A stretch of DNA of 64,000 bases from the NCBI RefSeq assembly GCF_963678635.1, contig NC_087065.1, positions 52,085,858-52,149,857 of the forward strand, written 5' to 3'. The DNA is from Symsagittifera roscoffensis (Eukaryota; Xenacoelomorpha; Acoela; Convolutidae). Position 1 is the first letter of the stretch, and the number at the start of each line of letters is the position of its first letter. Both the position numbers and the translations under genes were made by a program. Of this stretch, positions 12,958 to 23,330 are shown in pieces. The notes under the pieces are model-generated. The model worked only from the letters and a program-made list of their open reading frames with translations. It was not told the origin of the DNA and did not search any database.

Positions 12958-13889
12958 AGGTGAAAAATCTCGACTCGGGATGTCTTCTCGGATCCTAGAG
13001 AGCCTTTTTGTCATCCTGTCAAACTCGCCCCTCTTTTCCACGATATCCATCATCGTCTCCTTAGCCTGCACATCTTCCTCCGCTCTCGCCCTCTTTGGTG
13101 GCACAGCTACTCTAGATTGCGAGCTAGTTCAGGCCGTTTCTCTAGTTAATGGTTGACGCATTCTCCTCAATCTAGGCCGAGCTTCGTAGAAAGATGCGTT
13201 TTCTACTGGCTGGTTGCGTCAATTTTAAGCTCATTCCATAGGTTACTGATCGAGAGTACCGTGTTTCTCCAACTCATCCCACGCTCCATTACTCCTCGTT
13301 CTCAACATGTGATCATCAATAAGACTTCTGTGGGGCGCCCTCACGGCTGTTGTTTCACAGTAGGTTTGTCAAGGCCGTCGTCAATTGCAACCTCTGATTC
13401 GTCTTGAGCATAGTCCTTTTCAAGCAGCCGGCGATAGATCGCGTCTACCACCGCTCCCACATAAGCCTCTACCATGTCCATTCGTTCAAATCAAAATAAG
13501 CATGATGTCCGATGTATTGATTTGCTTTGATTTTTTTTCGAAGGTAGATAATTTTGGTCAACCAGGACCCTAAAGAAAAGTCGCTATTGAAATCAACTTT
13601 TCTAGCAAAACTCTGATTTCAGAATAAATATGTGAAAACAAAAGTTACATAAAAAACTTTATTTTTCCGAAAAAGAGATTTTGAAAACAGTCAGATTAAA
13701 ACGATTTGTTCTCGAAATTTGATTTAAAAAACATTCATTTCAACTTGTCACTATCTCACCCAAATTTGTGGTTCTAAAAATACAATAGTCACATAATAAC
13801 ATGAAAATCTGATAATCTAAAAAGTATTCAACAAAATCGTTGTGGCTTAAAATTTCGGGTCTTTTTCGCATCTGTTTCTATCAAACTAG

Positions 13890-14420
13890 CGTAATTTTCC
13901 TTATTGTAAACACGTTTCGGTGTTAAAATCTGAAAAAAAAATTTTTTTAGCGTATTAAAATCCCTTGGATGCGGTCGCCCTCTGTTCGGAACCTACAGTG
14001 GAAATGAGAGCTTCTTTACTTGTCTCTTGAATAGAAAGTCCCTCAACCTAATGAGAGATAAAAAACACAGTTTCAGGGTTTAAATTTTGCCTTTCTGTTG
14101 CTATCGTCACCAAAAAGCATAACTGTTTTTTATGGTTTCTGCAACGTCCCTGGAGGCAAAGCTGCTATACACCCTACTCCTGATCTTTGCTTCCATAACC
14201 ACTCTGTGTTCTTGTAATCAATTGTAAAATACGCTGCTAAAGCTGTTTCAAAACTTATGTCTGCCGTGTTAGCTGTCGCTTATGTCTTATCTGTTAGTAT
14301 TAAATTCTTCTCACCTGGTACAATTTTGCTCGAGTAATCACTCGGCAAGTTGAATTATGACTCTACTACTCTTGTTGTGTCTAATATTTTGACCTTCTTC
14401 CAATTTTCGTCGTTTTCTTT
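13890..14420 (-). pseudogene. Macro-domain-like region of copy C (decayed)
   Basis: On the minus strand, several frames together match the macro-like C-terminus of A (46320-46817). Landmarks are a segment ending in ALAAYF (about 14220-14240), WLWKQRSGVGC (about 14170-14205), IAALPPGT, RLRDFLFKRQVKKLSFPL, and PNRGRPHPR near 13960. Retention of the same landmarks in an old copy shows the domain is an ancestral part of the family and not a feature of copy A alone. Several frameshifts and stops break it. Confidence 0.6.
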
Positions 14421-14466
14421 TGCAGTTCTTAATGTTTTAACAAAACTTTTTCGGTGTGGTCAACTC

Positions 14467-16120
14467 CTACCCAGACTCCCATGACAAAAAATCCATCAAC
14501 GTCCCCGTCGCTTGCGTATTTGATATCATATTGAAACTGGAGGAAGGGATACATAGTGGTCCTTCCTGGGCAGTCCAAGCAGGAATAAATTTCTCATTTC
14601 TAATAAATTTCAGACGTTCGCGGTCTACGTCTTGAGTCGTCACATGAGTGTCCATGAGGTATACTTTCATCTCGTTCAACCATTCCCAGGCTCGCATGTT
14701 AGTTTATTCCTGTTTGTACGACTGCTGAAGCTCATCATCGTTTTCATCCGCTGTCGGCCCATCTTTCACCCGCTCGTTGTCCTGGCCGCCATTGATAATC
14801 TTTTCCCAGGACGCAATTACTTCCTCTAGACCCAGTAGTTCTTCTGCTATTTTTCAAGATCTATCTCTGCTGCTCTGTCGTGTCTGCATTTTAGTGAAAT
14901 GCAGATCCGGTTAGTATTCTTGGGGATCTCATTCCGCTTGTGATTGTTTCAATTTTCTTCCGCATAGGGTGAGGTTATATCATGCGTTTACTACAATTCA
15001 TTTGGATCTAGTTCAAAAAGCAATTTTATTCCCTCTTTTAGGATCTCATTTTATCATTCCTCTCCATAATAAGTTTTGATTGATGTCACACGAAAAATAC
15101 AAACATCACACTTTCTCCATGTCCCCTGGAGCGGCTCCAATGTTTTGTAGATGGGTTTTGAGGTTTGATGTTCTCGAAGTGTGCGGCTCAGCTTGTACTG
15201 AGCCTGTAGAAGTTGTAGTGGGCCGTATTTGATAAATGAGCATGTGCCTCCCTTATCATGAACGCCTTCTTCATTTCCTAAGGAGTTTTTTGTACCCCTT
15301 GATGAAATCACGATCCGAAAGATCCATAAGTAACCTCCTAACAAGTATGCCTCAACCCCCGCCGATCTCTTGTGAAGTTTTTTAAACTTTTTTTTGTGGT
15401 TGAGCTTTTTGTGTGTTGCGTCTGGATAAGACCTTAATTTCTTGCTGACGCTTTATTACATCCCTTGCGTAGACCTGCAGCGATGTTTTCTTACATTCCT
15501 ATTAAGGGTAAAAGAATGTTAGCGGTGAAGTTTTCTCATGTTTTATCAGCATCATTTGGGGACTAGTGGCTCCAGTAGAATGCTGCGTAAAGATTTGAAT
15601 CCCCATTATTTGTAAAAAAAACATCTGTCGCAATCCGTCATGTATGGGGAACAATACACCCTTATCATTGAGACCAATGCTCAAGGCTGTCTCTCTACTA
15701 AGCCATTCGTCTGTGGGTAGTATCTCGTCCCACTTGAGAACGCCTCATCAGTTCTTGACCAGCTTGCCCACAAAGGTGGTATCATTGTCCGACTGGAAGG
15801 TCATCGGATATGCTTGTTTGCCAACTCAAATTTTTTTCAAAATAAACCACTTTTTTCAGCTGAGGATGTTGCACAAAGTACCGCTTCTGCATTGTTCGTG
15901 AAGTAATCGACCATCACCAGTATCTGATTATTGCCACTTACTATCATGCAAACCTTCTGTTGGTCTATCTGCTGATTTTTATTGACTTCTGGTTTATTTC
16001 TGGTGATTTCAGGACCCTGGGACCTTTCTTCTGTTGGCACGATAAACAAGCTGCAACCCTCTCTATGTGTTTTAAAATTTTTGGTATACCTTATCTATTT
16101 TTTGATGTCTTTTTGATATG
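14467..16120 (-). pseudogene. Integrase and acidic linker pseudogene of copy C
   Basis: Minus-strand fragments follow the A integrase in order. At 15837-16049 is the first catalytic region (Q-x-LVMVDYFT). At 15502-15684 is the core end with TQHSTGATSPQMML. At 15054-15344 is the C-terminal SH3-like segment beginning GGYLWIF, and at 14467-14697 the acidic linker with EWLNEMK. All frames are broken and the DDE triad cannot be completed. It retains gene order only. Confidence 0.75.
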
Positions 16121-18330
16121 ATACCTAAACCGAATTGCGGCAGCTCTATCGCGTTATACTTGTACATAACTATGTCATCCTCTCTCTTTTTGCAGGTGTT
16201 GATCAAACACAGTCGCTCATCTTTCCGCATCTACCTAAATTCCCCGGACAAACCCTTGTCTACCGGTCGTGCCCATGGGTATTCTCATGCTTTTCACTGT
16301 CCGACTATCCGGACAAAGAGTTTTCTGCCGAGTCCAACTGTAAAAAGTTTTTTGTTCTTTCTTTTTTTTTGAAGGCGTTTCAATCGCGTCCTTGTTCAAA
16401 AACAATCATCCATCCTTCTGCATGTACATGTAGTTTTCTCTCAAATTTTGTAAGTATACTTCTCCAAGTCCCCTTTTTCTGGAGCTTTCTTTTTGATTCA
16501 TTTTTCATGCTGCTTGTCATAAGAATTTTTCTCTGAGCCAATAATGAGTCCGAGAGCAACTTCATGACCCTAAGGTAACTGTTGAGCTCATTTTTTATCG
16601 GGTGTTTTCCATGTGTCCGTCGTTTTTGTCCAACTCCCCAGACAAAACCTTACGTGCCAAGTCTTGTGCTTGTACAGAATTTTAACGTTATCTTTCTCCT
16701 TTTGCAGAATTTGGTCCTTTATTTAATCGAAAACAGTCAACGTCTTTCAGCTTGTTAGGTTGTCTCAATTTTATGTAAGTATTTCTCTCCCGGTGTCCTT
16801 TATCCGGAGCTTTATTTTCGATATATTTTTTAGACTGCTTGCCATATGTTCGTTTCTCTGAGGCCAAAGTAAGTCTGAGATTCTGTATCTTGCTTTCAAA
16901 TACGTTTTCTTGACCTTGAGGTAACAGGTGAGATCAATTTTCTACAGGGTCTTGTATATGTGTACTCTCATCTTTTTCATTGTCAGTCTCTCCAAACACG
17001 ATTTCTCATGCTGAGTGTTGTACTTGTAAAGAATTTTGTCCTCTTATCCCTTTTTGCAGTCGTTGATCCCATCTTTGATCCAAAATAATCGTCTCTCATT
17101 CTGCTTGTAGTATTGTCTCAAAGTTCTGTAACTTCTTCTCCAGGGTTCCCTTATCTCGAGCCTAAATTTTGATCCAAATTCTAGGCTGCTTGTCGAATGA
17201 TCATTTTTCTCAACCCATAGTATTTCTGAGAGTCTGTCTATTGATTTCACATCAGTGTTTTTGGTCTTGAGAAAAAAGTTGAGCTCATTTGTCTACCGGG
17301 TTTTGTCGATGTGCACTCTCATCCTTCTTACCTTCCGACTCCCGAGTCAAAAGTTTTCCTGCCGTGTCTTGTACTTGCACAGAACTTTGTCGTCTTCTCT
17401 TCTTTTGCAGGCGTTGGTCCCATTCTCGTTCAACTAATTAGGCATGCTCTTCTGAATGTAGTATTCTGACAAAATTCTGTAACTATGCTTCTCCAAGTCC
17501 CTATTATCTAAACCATCGGTTTTGTTACGAGTTTTTAGGCTGCTTGACATGTGATCCTTTTTCTGAGCCCATACTAAGTCCGAGAGTATGTGTCTTAGTT
17601 TCAGATACATTTTCTGGAACTTGAGAAGACAGTTGAGCTGCTTTGATGGGTGAGCATTGTCTTCGAACTTGACACACTAGAGTTTCGCTAGTAGGCTCGT
17701 TTCTTGCTCAAAGGAGTCAAGATGGCTCCTGTGGTAGCAGGCGCATCGGTTGTTTTGACACTGCTATCAATATCAGATCGTCGGCTGCATTGCTAACAAA
17801 CCTTTAGCTTGAGGATAGGTAGTGGTCACCATCAGGATCTTGATAAATATATCTGTCCAACTCCTTTGCCCTAGTCTCCACTAGTAGTTTGGTGATAGCC
17901 AGTTCCGATACTCCTGAGCTTGCGCACGAATTCCTGTTCTTGTAGGTATCAACCTCTGATATTTTCGACTAACTTCCACTTTCACTAGCTGAGTCTTCGT
18001 CGGAGGACGTCTCCAACCCTGAACCCGATATGACCGATCTACTCATCCACCTAAACTCCCCGACAAAACCTTGTCTACCATGTCTTTTCCATAAGTACTC
18101 TCATCTTTTTCACTTTCCCCGTATCCCTGACAAAATTTTTCAGTCAGGTCAATCAAGTATTCAGACAGAACCAAGTTTTCTCGAAAGTGACAGTTTTCCT
18201 CTGAGTATCGACCCTTCCTTGCCTTGTCCTGAATGATGTTCTTATCAATTGTTGTCGTTCAATCTGGATAGTACCTGGTAAATTATCTCTCTAATAATTT
18301 TTTCCTTGTATCTCCATCACCTCTGGTGGG
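16120..18330 (-). repeat. Tandemly repeated pre-integrase linker of copy C
   Basis: A unit of about 350 bp recurs: the landmark 'tttttgcag' or 'cttttgcag' followed by 'gttg/ggtcc' occurs near 16190, 16705, 17053 and 17403, with spacings of about 515, 348 and 350 bp. Each unit also carries a 'tccccggacaaa'-type motif. Read on the minus strand, each unit encodes a decayed version of the linker segment before the integrase zinc domain (for example 17044-17250 with LRQYYKQNERRL). Copy A has two longer units of the same segment. Confidence 0.65.
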
Positions 18331-18499
18331 ATTTTTGCGTTTTTGCTTAGCAATGGAAGGCTATTGATGTTCATGCTAATAAGCTCTTGATGGACCAAGT
18401 TTGAACGTCGTATAAGGAAGACAGAGGGTAGCGAGTCACTCTTGGACAAGCTTTTGATCTCAGATGCCTTATCTACCGTTAGCTCAAAATTTCCCGGTA

Positions 18500-18700
18500 T
18501 TGACTGTTGGGTGTGCTGACTTGTCTAGCCATCATATCAAACGCAGAGCTTCATCATTGTCCTTGTCCAAAAACGATTACACCTCCATTGATTCTGCCTG
18601 ATTGTCTTGCTTTTCCTCCAACCATTCATAATATTTGTTCTTTTAGCTGAGGTTGTCAGCGTTCTGGTTTCTGTCACCCAATCCGTGTTCGATAAACACT
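18500..18700 (-). pseudogene. RNase H end of copy C
   Basis: The minus strand at about 18600-18695 reads as the end of the RNase H domain, with an HG-x-x-D-R-N-QNADNLS segment. That matches the Ty3/gypsy pattern H-x-N-x-A-D-x-L-S, followed by a Lys-, Glu- and Gln-rich linker. Similarity stops at about 18700, where copy B begins on the other strand. Confidence 0.6.
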
Positions 18701-20490
18701 TGGCCAAGAACTTCTCGCGAATGACGAGGGAAGCTGAGCAAAGAGAGTTACGACTGAGAGATGACGTGGAGATGTCGAAAATTCAACAAGAGCAGACTCT
18801 TGGGACTCTTGACACGAAGATAGACGCGATGATGGAGAGGCAATTCAGGCCATCATGGATAGGTTGGATGGGCTACTAGGAAACAGGAGTGGATCGAAGA
18901 ATGGGTAACCAAACTCAGGAAAACCCGGCAGGGAGCCGAGAGTGAACTTCAGTGGACAACCCCATAGAAGAAGGAAGGGGCAGGAGAAGGAAGGGGACTA
19001 GAGGAAGGGGCAGTTCATCCGGCTATGCCGCAGGGGACAAAAATCCACGGGGCCCAAATATCAAAGGAAGTTCGACTGGCCACAGGTCGACCTCAAACGA
19101 ACGACCGACGCAAGCCACACATGCGACTGGGAGATGTGATTCCATAAACTGGAATCATGCAAATCAAGGAAGAAGTCGTCCCAGCGATTCGAACAGGAGG
19201 GAAAATCCAGAGCCTCTATCAGGGGGCAATGATGCTCAACCGGGGCATTAAAGGGAATCGACATCAATGGCCACCGCCTTTGAACCTCTGAACAGGTCCT
19301 TGGAAACATCATTCCTAACGAGGTTAAACGAACCAATAAACGCAGTGAAAAAGCCAGAAGGGGTTTTAAGAAACCAAGATGCTTTAAAGATGAATCTGAT
19401 GGCTGTATTGATACCTGGATAGAGGTAATGAAACTGCATTTTGAAGAGACGGACTTGACAGAAAGACAAGAATGCAGTGCTCTCACAAGTAACCTGGAAG
19501 GGACAGGCCTAAACTGCGTGACGGCCAAAAACCAAAACCAGCGGGACACTTGTGGCTGGTCTTATACTGGTGGCTGGTCGTTTGTGGTCTTACTTATTGT
19601 CCTGATCACACCAAATCGGTCCATACAGCCAGTCTCTGCATCGGTGTATGCATCATTCTCTTGAGTCGGACTATTGAGGCTGACTTGAGATCCGAAGTCA
19701 TCTTGCTCGTCATCGTCGTCCTCCTCTTCCTGAGTTTCTGCTTCATCGCCTGTACCCGTTCCCATGACAAATGGAAAAAAGTTTCCCAAAGTGTTCTTCA
19801 CTCTTTCTGAGGGAGACTCGTTTTGGCTCAGAGGTGCAAGGACACCAAGCAATGATGCGCTTCGAGAAACGGAGGCAACGTGAAGACGAGACGATAGACA
19901 AGTTTCTAGACAATTTGGAGATGCTTAGAAGGCGTAGCCAACCAGATGAGTCGAACAGAAGGATGAACCTGACAGTAGCCTCAAATTTCATCGGTGGTGT
20001 GAAGAATGATGAACTTCGAACGATGTTAGCGACCCATTACACACCACTTTCAACCAATGCGCCAACATCAGATGAGTTGAGACTCCAGTCAAAAGAATAT
20101 TTTTTACTGAATCCTCCATCGAGATCTGGATATTACAAAAGCAATTATGGCAATTTTAACAATGGACCAGCAAACCAAGGTAACAACTGGTGCAAACCAA
20201 GAGACGATATGGACAAGAGACGCTCTTGTGCAAATTGCAGTTCGACGGATAATCAAATGACAGCATGCCCAACCTACAAACAGGGCATGAAAGCAATAGA
20301 CTTTAGCCTCGAGGATAAAGATGCGTCAGAGATTGATGATGAAGATTTCATGAGAAGAATAATTGCGAAATTTGGCCCAAAGTATTTCTTTTGTAACTTG
20401 GAAGGTTATTTTAAATCGGTTGTCCACATTTTTGGGATGCTGTGGCAGACATCAAGCATCCAAGGCATGAGGAAGCTTTATCGGGTGTGA
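18701..20490 (+). pseudogene. gag: gag pseudogene of copy B
   Basis: Fragments in order are the coiled coil with FSRMTREAEQRELRLRDD (about 18710-18790), an Arg/Gly-rich basic stretch at 18952-19251, the capsid-like part with LTERQECSALTSNLEG (about 19450-19510), then 19830-20490 with the C-terminal capsid and zinc-knuckle region. The first knuckle reads C-x2-C-x4-N-x4-C, so its His is lost; the second has lost its first Cys and its His. A 267 bp inverted segment replaces part of the capsid region at 19551-19817. The missing N-terminus, several stops and lost zinc ligands make this non-functional. Gag would form the particle and bind RNA. Confidence 0.8.
19551..19817 (-). other. Inverted piece of the gag N-terminal region inside gag
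   Basis: The minus strand here encodes a peptide matching A's gag at about 37095-37340: both have an NIFPF/NFFPF-type segment, then GTGTG, a run of E and D, and SLN-x-x-x-QEN-x-AYTD. The flanks on either side are plus-strand capsid sequence that is continuous in A (about 38580-38615). The plus-strand translation of this piece looks like a hydrophobic membrane protein only because it is antisense to an acidic stretch. Confidence 0.8.
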
Positions 20491-20497
20491 AAGCCTG

Positions 20498-21190
20498 TTG
20501 AGTGAAGCTGAGGCACGCAGAAAGGAGAAACCGCAAGAGCTGGCAACAAAGAAGATGCAGGCAGTAACTAAAGAAATACGTGAATCTGAAACAGTGACTG
20601 CAAATGACTTCAAAATTGACATTAGGGCAATAGGGAGAGATGCTTTAAACAGAGTCCAGCAGGAGTTGGTGACAAAGGAGATCGAACAAAATGTGAAGCT
20701 CGAACTAGAGAATGAGAAAATTCAGGAAAGGGTAAACGCATACGAGGCATCAGAAGTAGAAGAAACGAAAGCACCAAGCAGTTTGAGAATGAAACTAAAC
20801 GTGATCTCTGTGCAGACGTTCGGCATGGTGCCACAAGGAAGCAGAATACAGTCAATTAATTCAGTTGCGGGACATCAGGTGATCAGCAACCTAAGTAAAC
20901 CCTCAGAGTTCATTATGATGCATTTAGATACATATGCAGATTATCTGAGAAAGGTAGAGCCACGCACTGAGTCGAGGGTTGTGGGAGCGTTGTTGACAAC
21001 GGGTGGCCCTGGAACAAAGAAACTCCACGGACGCTACGTGAAAGTCAATGGACCGTATCAAGTGATGTTGAACGTTGACGGGATAAGTATCTACACTAGG
21101 ACCTACGTCACAACAGATAGTGACCAAATGGGCAGATTTATTTGGGTCAGGAAGATTTTAAGATCCGTAGAATCGGCCTTGATTCCATGA
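20498..21190 (+). pseudogene. gag-protease linker of copy B
   Basis: A 230-codon frame beginning in a charged, probably coiled-coil segment (EAEARRKEKPQELATKK) and continuing into the region before the protease (about 69 percent alike to A 39281-40000 by eye). A frameshift near 21150 separates it from the protease frame that starts at 21142; in A the two are one frame. Its role is probably the Gag-Pol junction; it has no recognised domain of its own. Confidence 0.65.
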
Positions 21191-22020
21191 CGGAGCAAGA
21201 TGCAGTACACATAGGGTACGAAGCAGATGTGAATGCACATCTGCTAGATACCAGTGGGAAGAAAGTTGGAGTTACAGGACTACTGGATACAGGATCAGTG
21301 ATAAGCGTGATGCCAACAAAGACTTGGGAAAGAATGGGCTTCACGAGGAAAGATCTAATTCCAACGAACCTCAGATTGGCGGCCGGCAACCGCGGAGAAA
21401 TCTACATGGCCGGAAGGACACCAATAACGGTCCTTCACATGGTAGGACGCGATCTTTGGATCAGCTTCCTGGTGGTTGAAAACTTAGATGACTCAGACCA
21501 ATTCATCTTGGATCGTGATTTTGTAGGGAATTTTGATGTGATGATTGACTTGAACAACGGCCTAATAAGGATTAGAAACCCGGACTGGAAGTATGTTAAG
21601 AAACCAGTTAAAGAAATAGTAACAGATGAAAACAAGATACCAATTTTTTTAGATAGAAAGGTAAAACTACAGCCGGGAAAAGCTGCCATAGCAATTTTCA
21701 GGATGCGAAAGTTAAATTTGTTAAGTGATAGTAAACAAGTTCGTCTGGTAGCCAACAGTCAAAGCTCGGTGATTTTAGGCCGGAGCTTTTCAGCAACACG
21801 AAACGGGCTGCGTGCCAGTGTGTTGTTGAACACACTGGACATCACGGTTTCGATCCAGCGTGGAAAGAAACTGGGTTATGCTTTGCCGATGAAGACCGAC
21901 TATGAGGAGACACAAAATTTGAAGAAATATAACGTGAAAGACTGCCCGAATCATGCTGATAAAGATAATTTTTTAAAGAGAATGATGAATTTAAATATAA
22001 TAATAAACTGTTTTCAATGA
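21142..22020 (+). pseudogene. Retropepsin (aspartic protease) and following linker, copy B
   Basis: The frame contains LLDTGSVISVMP with the catalytic D-T-G-S at 21286-21297 (residues 49-52), and FILDRDFV about 70 residues later, corresponding to the family's ILGRD-type second motif with its Gly changed to Asp. This is the fold of Ty3/gypsy proteases that cut Gag and Gag-Pol. After the protease, 100 residues of linker lead to RT. The frame ends early at 22018-22020, and the RT follows in other frames. Confidence 0.75.
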
Positions 22021-22299
22021 AATCCGAAACGGATGATGGCTTATCGAGCTGCTGAAACTTTCTGGAACACCCCTCGTCATTTGAACGAGAATCCGACAAA
22101 TTGGTTTTCCCGTAGATAGAACACTTGAGAGGAAAATAGGTGAGGGAGATTTTTAATCATTAAGGGCGGTTTCAAATCGGAACGCGGATGTATTTTCAAA
22201 ACATAGGGCGGATATCGGTTGTTGCAACTTCGTCGAACACGAAATAGAATTAGAGGAAAGCGCCATTCCTCATAGAGAAGGCGCAAGGCGAATGAGGCC

Positions 22300-23330
22300 A
22301 CATAAATTGGAAGCGCGCTGAGCGGAAAGAGAAAATTTGCTCGAATACGACATGATAGAACCCTCGAAATCGCCTTGGGCTTGCGGGTTAGTCATGGCCA
22401 AGAAGAAGGGGACAGTTTAGGTTCTGTTTTGAATTTCGCTACCTGAGCGCAGTGATATTAAAAGATGCGTACTCGATACCGCGAATAGACGAGAGCCTCT
22501 CGAAACTTGGTGACGCCAAGCTCTTCACCACACTTGACTTGGGTTCTGCCTTCTGGCAGGTCCCTCTGTGGAAGAAGTACAGAGCGAAGACCGGATTCGC
22601 ATGTGAAGTGGGGTTGAACCAGTGGAAGAGGGCGCCCTTCGGCTTGTGCAACGCAACGGCCACTTTTCAAAGACTGATGGCTCAGGCTTCGACCAGAGTG
22701 ACGAAGAAATACGGGAATCTTGTGATGTGTTACGTGGATGACGTGGTCACAGCAACACCCTTCTTGGAATTCCACATTGATCGGCTCGATGAGGTCTTTG
22801 GTTGCATGAAAAGAGCAGATTTGAAATGCAAACCATCGAAATGTGAAATCCTCAGGGATTCAATCAAGTATCTGGGAAGAATGGCGGACAGGCATGGCGT
22901 AAGGCCGGAACCGAAAGCACTGGAGGCTGGGTTGACATGGAAGGCTCCCAGAGCAGACACACAGCTCATGAGCTTCCTAGGGTTTGCCAATTATTACCGT
23001 GAGTTCAAAAAAGGATACGCAGACAAGGTGTACCCCATGCAGAAACTGATGCGCAACAAAGGAAAGAAGTTCGAATGAAAGGAAGAAGCTGAAGCTGCCT
23101 TCGAGAACATAAAGCGGAAACTGTGCGAAGCACCAGTGCTAGGCATTCCTAAGAAGAAGGGCATGTGTGTTCTTGACACAGACGCATCAGCAGTAGTCAT
23201 CTCAGGAATACTGCATCAGGAGCAGGAAAAAAAATGGGAGAACAGCTCTGCGTCCCATTGCATATGGCAGTAAAGTGATGAGTGACACTGAAATGAAATA
23301 TGGTGCACCAAAGGAAGAAATGTTTGCAGT
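22300..23330 (+). pseudogene. pol: Reverse transcriptase and start of RNase H, copy B
   Basis: The palm region lies in the frame 22452-23078: TTLDLGSAFWQVPL (motif A with catalytic Asp), FGLCNATATFQRLM (motif B), and MCYVDDVV with YVDD at 22731-22742 (residues 94-97), followed by FLGFANYYREF, the usual RT-to-RNase H connection in Ty3/gypsy. Upstream finger motifs are out of frame near 22340-22440. A TGA at 23076-23078 interrupts the frame, and the RNase H start with VLDTDAS is in the next fragment (about 23168-23190). The domain is cut off at about 23330, where ORF2 sequence begins. Confidence 0.85.

Larger units (their letters stand above)
12087..12966. mobile_element. 880 bp insertion with 6 bp target duplication, tRNA-like core and palindromic ends
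   Basis: It is flanked by ATCTCG on both sides (12081-12086 and 12967-12972). Removing it with one ATCTCG restores the collinearity of C with A in the ORF2 coiled-coil region, so it is a real insertion. Both ends are built from repeats of 'gagcggtttgagcggttttt' and 'aaaccgctcaaatcttgc' in both orientations. The middle holds a C-rich/G-rich tract (about 12328-12540) and a tRNA-Arg-like sequence. No protein is encoded. It could be a foldback or MITE-like element or a tRNA-derived SINE composite; I do not recognise the family. Confidence 0.75.
4590..13490 (-). pseudogene. ORF2 pseudogene of copy C
   Basis: This is the decayed second gene of the element. The N-terminus is near 13490, where the minus strand encodes a peptide matching the start of A's ORF2 (shared core VDAIYRRL). 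The coiled-coil segment is at 12973-13104 and continues beyond the insertion at about 11950-12080. The 'FVPP' linker is at about 10787-11029. The middle of ORF2 is at 8479-9724, with matches such as NLISVIDGSTLNW against the equivalent A segment. The C-terminal third is at 5899-6927 and 4600-4900. Every segment has stops and frameshifts. Plus-strand open frames in this interval are antisense shadows. No function remains; its value is as an outgroup for the other copies. Confidence 0.8.
3500..18700 (-). mobile_element. Copy C of the giant LTR-retroelement family (degraded, minus)
   Basis: Read on the minus strand from 18700 down to 3500, the order is the end of RNase H, linker repeats, integrase, macro-like domain, ORF2, a remnant of the 3' UTR, and LTR. 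This is collinear with copies A and D, with protein-level matches throughout. Examples are 14467-14697 matching A at about 45970-46210, 15502-15684 matching the integrase, and 5899-6093 matching D at about 62395-62580. Frames are broken every few hundred bases and nucleotide similarity is patchy, so it is the oldest copy here. The 5' part (LTR, gag, protease, RT) is missing; the sequence switches at about 18700 into copy B in the opposite orientation. An 880 bp insertion interrupts it at 12087-12966. Confidence 0.85.

Noticed and set aside
19550-19810. Plus-strand frame that looks like a hydrophobic membrane protein
   Set aside because: It is antisense to the acidic stretch of the inverted gag piece; Glu and Asp codons read backwards give Leu, Val and Ile.
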